This document shows positions 57,301-64,000 of a stretch of DNA of 64,000 nt, piece after piece. The notes below the pieces were generated by a model. That model did not search any database. It saw only the letters and a list, made by a program, of their open reading frames with translations, and was not told the origin of the DNA. The translations under genes were made by a program, and so were the position numbers. The stretch spans positions 82,661-146,660 of the forward strand of contig CAJNDS010000408.1 of the NCBI GenBank assembly GCA_905221605.1, in the 5' to 3' direction. The stretch is from Symbiodinium natans. Taxonomy: Eukaryota > Sar > Dinophyceae > Suessiales > Symbiodiniaceae. How positions within the stretch are numbered: position 1 is the first letter of the stretch; the number at the start of each line of letters is the position of its first letter.

Positions 57301-57755
57301 TTGGCATGACCCCTGGAGAGCTGGACCGCCACAAGAGTGGAGAACATTGGAGAACCAAGCGATGCGAATCCCAGGCCGAGAGCTCGAAGGGGACTTCAAA
57401 GGAGGAGCATCTTACAAGTCGCTCTTCGAAGGCAGAGTCAGTGTTATTCAGTGTTGTCAGCGAAGGACTCAGAGGACTGCGCCAAGCGCACTTTGTCGGC
57501 TTTCATGCCGCCACGGTCAGGCACACGGTTGCAGGTTGGTCCAAAACAGCCCAAGCCGAGATGACATGAGTCGACGAGTTTTCTGATCCCCCAGGGCCAC
57601 AGGAGATGCACTTCGCTCTTCGACGGTCGCGATGCAACTTGGCGAAATCTTGCGATGAGAATGAGATGAATCCGTGAGGTTCACTGCCGTTGGACCTGTG
57701 GACCCGACTGCTGGAGATCTAGCACCTATGGAGGTAGACATTCGAGACTGAGATA
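57300..57755 (+). CDS. unidentified exons upstream of the MGAT1-like gene
   Basis: About 57300-57430 reads LGMTPGELDRHKSGEHWRTK in one frame. About 57460-57535 reads LSAKDSEDCAKRTLSAFMPP in another. 57680-57751 reads FTAVGPVDPTAGDLAPMEVD then IRD and a stop. All are + strand and hydrophilic, so they may be exons of one gene ending at 57751. Competing open frames make the choice uncertain, and no family is recognised. Confidence 0.35.
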
Positions 57756-57954
57756 AGTCCAGCAGAAGCCTCCTTGACTTGAGTATGCAGTGAGGTCTCA
57801 AAGAACTTCAGCATCTTGTTTGCAGTTGAGGCTGGTTGAGTAAAATGACCGTAGTCAACTCATTTGGAGACACTCACAAGAAACCGCGGACACATGAGCA
57901 AGCGCCAAAACCTCCAGCCATTCAAGCAAGCAAGGGGTGGACACGAATGCCCAA

Positions 57955-58132
57955 AACCCTGTAAAGCGAAGGGAACACCTGAAAAGCGACACCCCCGAGT
58001 TAGGGAACCGTTGGGTGGGCTTTTTAGCCTTGAATTTGCCCAAAGCGACACCTGCAGACATGAAACGTTCATAACTGATGCTAAAGCCCTGTAAAGTGAT
58101 GGGAACACTTGAAAAGCGACACCCCTCATGTT
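57955..58132 (+). repeat. 47-bp direct repeat pair
   Basis: CCCTGTAAAG, GGGAACAC and TGAAAAGCGACACCCC occur at 57957-58000 and again at 58086-58127, 129 bp apart, with about six differences. Confidence 0.85.
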
Positions 58133-58554
58133 GCGTCCATTAGCACCCACCAGCTGTTTTTGGCAGTCACTCGCATGTGCTTTTTCTCAGAAGCCGTTTT
58201 AAGTAGGGTTGTGTACGCGGGCTTCGAGAGGGACTCAGACAGAGAGACTCAAAAATGGGCTCGGAGTGGCCCCCGAACTTGGAGGCACCGCTGGAGACAT
58301 CGGGAATGTCTCCACTCGAGGGCGGCCGGGCCGGCATTGTCATCTTGGCCCACGATCGCCCAGACTGTCTTGCACGGTGCCCTCGAAGTTGTTGAGTGGG
58401 TGTCCCCTGAAAGCGCTCAGCTGAAAGCTCTCTAAGCTGAAAGCTCTATCAGTTCTCTCAGTTTTGTTAATGTCATCTTAATGTCACCAATTTGTTCAGT
58501 CTCTTTTTTCTTCGTGGAGGTGCCTGGAGTCCTTAGCTCAGCAGCCGGACCTTG

Positions 58555-60330
58555 GCCTGGTGGCCTCCGTGGTCTCCCTGGATCACAAAGAGTCCTTCCA
58601 AACGATGGAGGCCGATCCGATGTCATTCATCCGAAGCAAAAATTCGTAAGACGTCGTAGAAAGTTGTCCCAAGTTGGTGCATATGGCGTTGGCATGGCCC
58701 TCAGGCTGTGGTTGACAAGTATTCCAAGTTTAACATCAACGTTTGGCGCAAGCCGGACGACCCAAGTCTCAAGGTCCCATGATATTCATGCGCAATTGGT
58801 ATCGCTTGGCATCACTTGGCCATGCTCGACCCGGCCTAGCGAGAGACCTACTTAGTGGAGCCTCTGCGCAATGGTTCTGAGGTTGCGGTAGCAAAGATCG
58901 CCGCGCATTTCAAGTTTGCCCTTTCGCAAAGCTCCTTCGACAGCATTGGACACAAAGACAGGCCACTTTGAGCATTTTTTGCGGCACGTGTGAATTCCTT
59001 GTTTCAAGCCAGACTTTCTAAACACGCAAGTGAACTGCCTATGTCCTACAGGTATGTGGGTGGGATTGCGAGGCGTAAACAGCCTTTCAGGAAGAATTGC
59101 AACAAAAACCATGCACGAAAGCCACGTAAGATTCTGCTCGAGCCAGAGAGCCACACAAGTGTATGTGCCCTAAAATTGTTTTCGACTTCGAGTGCCAGCT
59201 CGAGCCACTCGCCCTTTTGCCCTTGAGGTTTCGAAGTGGCTGGATTTGAATTTGCTATCTTTGTTGAGAATGATCTCACATTGGCACCAGACTTTCTCTG
59301 GTACTTCCGGCTCACGGCACCACTACTGGAACGTGACCCTTCAATTTGGTGTGTCTCTGCTTGGAACGACAATGGTTTTCTTGAGCTCGCGCCCGATGAG
59401 CATCGTCTGTTCAGAACAGACTATTTTCCGGGCTTGGGTTGGATGATTCGAGACTTTGCATGACTTGGCGTGCTGGCTTTGGGTACGTCTCGGTTGATCT
59501 GTGATTTGAGTTTGTTTTTTGTTCGATTCGCTTGGATGTTCTTGGCAGCTGAGGTAACAGCACGTGGCCGCTGTTGCGTGAATCCTGGCCCCGATTTCCA
59601 AGCACGGGCTGGGATCACTGGATACGGCACGGCTCTGCAGTCTCGACATTCTCGAAGCGAGACTGCATAGCGCCAGAAGCCCCGCGCACACGGCACGTGG
59701 ACACCAAAGGCACAAACGTCAAGGCCGACCCACAGAGCCTCGAACGAGCCTTCCAGCGTGGTAATTGATGCGCAGTTTCTGTCTTGATTTGTGAGAATAT
59801 GTGTTCAACGTGTTGAGATGTGCTAAGCGTTCGCAGCGTGGACTTGTCAATGTTTGAAGTCCAGGTTGAAGGCGCGAGTTTGTGTTGATTCGCAGGCAGG
59901 GACTCCCATTCTCAAGCTTTTGGAGAAGATGGCAACCAGCAAACTGCCTCATGGCGAGCTGCACGATGTCACATATTTATTGAGGCAGCGAGTGGAGCCT
60001 TAAACTTCTTGCCTCTTAGACTCTCCCTAGACAAAAGTGCAAAGGCTTGGCTTATCGGTGCTGTGGCCCTGACAGGGATGAATATGAGGCCACCGTCCAC
60101 CGAATTCTGCAGGATGGAGAGGTGGTGCAGTCTGTGAACACCCTTTCTGCATTGTCTACCGGCAGAAAGTCTGGACGATACCAGCTCATTCCGTATGTTC
60201 GTGAGGACGGATACGGACGGATATCCTTTTGTCGATGATGGTGTCGAAATTCCGGCCCCTCCTTCCATGGCAGGAGTTCTCCTCCCTGGCAAAGAAGCTT
60301 CAGTTATATCCTGGACAACCCAGAGGAGGT
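58555..60330 (+). CDS. MGAT1: GnT-I-like N-acetylglucosaminyltransferase (MGAT1 family)
   Basis: Exon-like pieces follow GnT-I in order: ~58563-58630 VASVVSLDHKESFQ; 58705-58773 AVVDKYSKFNINVWRKPDDP; 58840-~58940 AVAKIAAHFKFALSQ; ~59227-59450 FAIFVENDLTLAPDFLWYFR, WCVSAWNDNG and FRTDYFPGLGW; ~59577-59757 WPRFPSTGWDHWIR then RDCIAPEAPRTRHVDTKGTN; ~59895-59985 LPHGELHDVTYLL; 60079-~60200 DEYEATVHRILQDGEVV. SAWNDNG and FPGLGW are nearly diagnostic. GnT-I transfers GlcNAc from UDP-GlcNAc to the alpha-1,3 mannose of Man5GlcNAc2 in the Golgi lumen. The metal motif EDD is END here (last Asp kept) and WDDW is WDHW (first Asp kept). The N-terminal membrane anchor and first exons are missing, probably upstream of 58.55 kb. 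The frame at 60195-60392 may hold the C-terminus. Confidence 0.87.
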
Positions 60331-60529
60331 TGGCGAGGCTTCCGAGCATTCCGAGCCAGCCTGCTAAATTTCAAAAGTCTTTTTTTTTTTAAGCCCGAGT
60401 GGGAAATAAGGTTTCCGAAATACTCGCCCAAGGCAAGAACGCGTCTAAATTGCCTGTTGCTTGCCGTGTGTGAAGCTTTTTCCGCATTGCATCAACCATC
60501 CTGAATCGAGCTACTGCAAAGCCCGAAAT

Positions 60530-61020
60530 TATGTAAATCTAGGCGTAAACCCAAATGACCCTGAACCAGAATACAGACCAAGATACTGAATCCCCGTGTG
60601 ACACAAACACGCCTGAGCCCCAAACCATTCATCAACAAAACACCAAGTCCAAATCAAAAGGGTGCACACAAACGAAAACATGAGCCCTAAACTCTGAATC
60701 GCAATTCCTGCAAAACCAACAAAAACACTTAAACTTGAACTCAACACTCTGAAAACCCTGAAGCTGAAAATCTGGACTCCTGTAAGGCCCCCTACCGAAA
60801 CTCGAAACCATACAACATATAACCATAAATCCAAAAGACCCCCTGACACACCTTACAGCAGAAAGCCCAAACATTAAAAGACAAACAAAAATGAAGCTGA
60901 ATACAGTGTACCCGAATAGCCTGAAAACCTAAATTTACTAAAAGAACAATACCCAAAACACCCATAAACCGAAGCCTTAAACACCTAAAAGACACTAAGC
61001 AATATGCCCTACACCCCCTA
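60530..61020 (-). repeat. inverted, diverged copy of the 24.5-25.0 kb satellite
   Basis: Read on the minus strand this block shares with 24490-25010, in the same order, TTATATG-T/GG, TTTCGAGTTTCGGT, TTACAGGAGT, GGGCTCATGTTTT, GGGGATTCAGT and TCTGGTTCAGGGT. Overall identity is moderate, with many indels. Confidence 0.8.
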
Positions 61021-61029
61021 CAGACGTCA

Positions 61030-61640
61030 CACCAACGCTGCAAAACAGCACCTATGCACATAGATGCACGCATGCCAGAATTCTTGGTCAAATCACGGCA
61101 TGCGTCAGCCATGGTCAGCGATTTCTCGTGGCACCCCTTTGCCACGGGTGAGTCTCAAGTGCAGTCGTCGAAATTTGCCAGAGTCTGAAGTCTGCAGTTG
61201 GCCATGACCGGGCGTTGCTCTTTGCTTCGGCTTGGGGGCGGTTTTATTGGGCAAGCCTAAGCCGACCACGCCTGTGCGACACGTCGCTCATCACACACAC
61301 GATCCGTCGACGATCGCTTCATCTAAGCAGGCATGTGAAGACATAGTATACACGGTATACACATCCGCGTTTGGGAGCAGGCCTGAGGGCCTGAGGCAGC
61401 AGGAGTCATCGCATCGATACTACGGTTCCTCATAACTCAAACAATTCGAAAACAAGTCAAACTTGAAGGGGTACGTCATTGAGGCTGCAGTCTTTGAGTA
61501 GCAGACCCGAAAAATGTAAGACACAAGCATCTTGGTCGGATTCGACGCTGCTCTGCAGGCGTCTATGCTTTGAATATGCGAAGACAGATAGCAGACATCA
61601 ACCATGCACAAACACGAAAACATTTTCTCCAAGCTACGCT
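61030..61640. other. unassigned spacer
   Basis: A + frame at 61232-61435 and minus frames at 61420-61689 are open without recognisable motifs. Confidence 0.35.
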
Positions 61641-61704
61641 GAACGAAGTTGCTCGCCTTGGTTGTTGAGGTAGGTGGCTTGAGTCTCAAAGTGCCACAGG
61701 GTCA

Positions 61705-63165
61705 TTGTTCTTCTTGGGCTTGTCTTTCGGTTTCGCTGGCCCCTTCGGCTGAAACTTTTCCACCTGAACAAATGCCTTCTCCGCCCTGTCCTTGCCGTGC
61801 TTATTCTCCTTCTTTTTCTTGTCCTTTTCAGGGTAGGGTGAACACAGCACACACAATCACGTGAGGCTCAGTGTTTTCATGTCCTTCTGATCCTTACGTT
61901 TTGTATTTATTCCGCCTCTCGTATTGTCTTTGTTCTTCTCAATTTGGGCCGCGGCAACGTCATCGTTGTTCTCCATCTCTACATGTGAGTCCTCGGGCCC
62001 TGGCACTTGCACTGGTGACCGCTTCGCCATCATGCAAATGCGGTTCATCGACGGCAGGATCTTTATCAACTGCATTCTCCGCTGCCGCTGGTTCACAGAT
62101 AACCCCTGCTTTTGCCTTTTTTTTGCCCTGGTCGCGGCCTTGGCTTTTGCCTTTCCTGTCGCTGCCGCTGCTCTAACGGCTGCCTTGTGGGCAGCTGTTG
62201 ATCCACGTCCACGTCCACTTCCACGTCCCTCTCCATCACCACGGCTGGCACGCTGGGGCTGTTTCAGTGACTCAGTGGCCTTGCAGCTGCCAATTCTGCA
62301 AGCGACTTGTTGAGACGATCATCTGGATTTGCCCCCCGGGCTGCGGCTTCCGAATCTGGATCTTCATCCGATCCTCCTTCGCCGGCGTCGACCTGGAAAT
62401 GCCAAGAGTTCCAGCAGGATTTTGTTTGTTTTGCAGTTCTCTGCCCAGAATATAGTGCACTGTAGGTAGAAAGGAAGCAGAAGAACCCACTCGCATGGTC
62501 CTCTCGTTTGGAAAAGAAAGGGCTTGTGACTTTTAATCGTAAAACTTGTTAAATTCAATCTCGTCCCAACACTACAGCCACGACAGCCAACGGAGCTGTC
62601 CCCATTGTTCATTCCTCACCGCGGCAGGCATAATCTTCAGCCGACATCCACAGTCACATTTGCCACTGGCCTTGATCGATCGGCGCCAGGCCAGCCAGAA
62701 GTCTTCAATTGGTTGCAGCGAGCTTTTGTTGTGCACTGCCTCAGGGTGAGGGCATTCTCCCGGAGAAGGACCTCTGGCGTGCAGAGCCAGGCAACATCCT
62801 TATGAAACTTGGCCGAGCAGGAAAAGAAGGACACAGGAAAGGAGCTTGGAAGATAGATCATGATAGATCTGAAAGCGAATTTTAGCGTAGTGATGCATAG
62901 TTGCTTTTGCTTTTTTCGTTTCCGAGCGCTTCCTTTGAAAGTTCTTCGGCTCTTTGGCTCTGTGTCTCTTCAGAGGAAGGCCAAGCCGGGCAAGTCCTGC
63001 GACAGCGCTTGCGGTGCGGAATCTCGGACTGCATGTTCAGCCGACTTAGGCTAAATGGCTGCAATCCCAAGATGGTTTATCGCGATCCTAGTATCGCCCT
63101 CCAGTATCTTTTCGTCAACCTGCATCTCAAAGTATGGCTAAACATTGAATCTTTGACGCACCTTT
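61705..63165 (-). CDS. charged (Lys/Glu/Ala-rich) protein gene with frame breaks
   Basis: Minus-strand pieces from 5' to 3': 63140-63060 MQVDEKILEGDTRIAINHLG; ~63010-62885 EETQSQRAEELSKEALGNEK; ~62850-62640 AWLCTPEVLLRENALTLRQC, or in another frame EDFWLAWRRSIKASGKCDCG; 62395-~62280 (after TTTCCAG) VDAGEGGSDEDPDSEAAARG then NPDDRLNKSLAEL; ~62285-62110 KATESLKQPQRASRGDGEGR, GRGRG and repeated AKAKAAT; ~62125-61990 VDKDPAVDEPHLHDGEAVTS; ~61995-61865 SHVEMENNDDVAAAQIEKNK; ~61825-61706 KKKKENKHGKDRAEKAFVQV, FQPKG, KDKPKK, then TGA. Composition is continuous while the frame shifts by one base at least three times between 62290 and 61980. The RG-rich and lysine-rich parts suggest a nuclear, nucleic-acid-binding protein. 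The breaks may be small introns, base-call errors or decay. Confidence 0.5.
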
Positions 63166-63179
63166 GACCCCCTGTGCTG

Positions 63180-64000
63180 CTAGTTGATGATGACCCACGA
63201 CACTCGTTTCTGCACACATCCATCACCATACCCTCTGCCCCTGAGCGTCTGGCCAAACAAAGATAGCACCTATCGGTTTTAAATCGTCAGCCCCTGCATT
63301 AGCCCACGAGGTCGGCCTCAAATGTGACATCCGGCAGATGGAGTATGCCAACAATTGCAAGGCATTAAAGCAACATTTCCCATGCGAGAATGGCTGCGGG
63401 CATCAGGCGCGATGGTGATCCACTGTGGCATAGGAGTCAAAGGAGAGGGGCCCGTGCTGTGAGGTTGGGGCCGAGATACCCTGCTATGTGCATGAGAAGA
63501 CGCGTGACACAGCCTTACAGTGCTTGGTCACTGACGAGTCAGCGCCTAATTGTAGCGCTCAGCATCCAGCAACTACTCGTTTGTGCACATGCAGCCCAGC
63601 ACAAAAAAGGCATGCCGGATATTTATCGAGATAATTAGTGCGACCAAATAGAATTCAGATATTTCTGGATTTTTAATCTCCGTTCTGCTAATTGAAGATT
63701 ATCCAAGTTAGTCGCTAGCGCTCACCCAGGCGATTCATATTTCGCTGTCCCTTACGTTTCTTTGGGTTGGAGGACTTTCGACTTTCGAGCAGATCTCGGT
63801 TGAACGTCATTCTTTCGGGGTGCTGCACACGACGGCACTTCTGTAGTGTGGAGCACAGGTTTTCTCCTAAACGTGGTTTTCTTTGTACCCCCGGTTTCTG
63901 TCGTTGAACTCTTATCGTCCAGAAGGCTCCGTGCCAGCCATCTATGTTAGAATTATACGTGCGTGACTGTTTCGTTGTCCCTTCGTTTTTATTATCTTTT
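63180..64000. other. unassigned right end
   Basis: No exon is supported. Part of the minus strand near 63310-63200 could extend the charged gene 5', but this is not convincing. Confidence 0.35.

Overview
The window is nuclear DNA of a microbial eukaryote, most likely a dinoflagellate or close relative. Supporting signs: base composition near 50% GC; tracts of the TTTAGGG telomere-type repeat at several internal positions; recognisable genes cut into many small exons (about 36-230 bp) joined by short introns; and splice sites that fit homologous proteins best with GT, GC or GA donors, often with a short direct repeat at both intron ends. Nearly all recognisable genes between 5 and 60 kb lie on the + strand, as in the one-way gene blocks of dinoflagellates. 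No spliced-leader relic was found, so the lineage call is an inference.

Layout. 0-5.3 kb: unassigned sequence with a 0.7-kb (AC)n tract. 5.3-7.0 kb: exons of an unidentified + strand gene. 7.2-13.0 kb: repeat block with G-rich tracts, degenerate TTTAGGG satellite, a 145-bp triplicate, a G-tract/C-tract tandem array, an AACCAATAGAA minisatellite and a TTTAGGA/TTTAGGG array, ending at a tRNA-Cys-like gene. 13.76-14.8 kb: VASt-like (lipid-transfer) gene. 15.65-16.8 kb: PTC7-type PP2C phosphatase gene. 17-18.3 kb: unassigned exons. 19.86-26.9 kb: exons encoding coiled coil, probably one long gene, interrupted by a 1.7-kb TTTAGGG-derived satellite. 27.5-29.6 kb (minus): broken ORFs including a copia-like retroelement fragment. 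31.82-37.4 kb: kinesin-3-like motor. 38.37-39.13 kb: complete LSM5. 39.85-40.1 kb: C-terminal exons of an unknown membrane protein. 41.73-44.7 kb: glyoxalase II. 45-58 kb: sparse, with minisatellites, a 0.6-kb TIR element flanked by TTAA and a CCCTAAA array inside an inverted repeat. 58.55-60.3 kb: GnT-I (MGAT1)-like glycosyltransferase. 61.7-63.2 kb (minus): a charged protein gene with frame breaks.

The recognisable genes are unrelated housekeeping functions (RNA decay/splicing, methylglyoxal detoxification, N-glycan maturation, phosphatase signalling, microtubule transport, lipid transfer); nothing suggests an operon or a dedicated system. The least ordinary content is in the repeats and splice junctions. 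Exon limits were read by eye from splice-like motifs and remembered family signatures, without alignment or transcript data.
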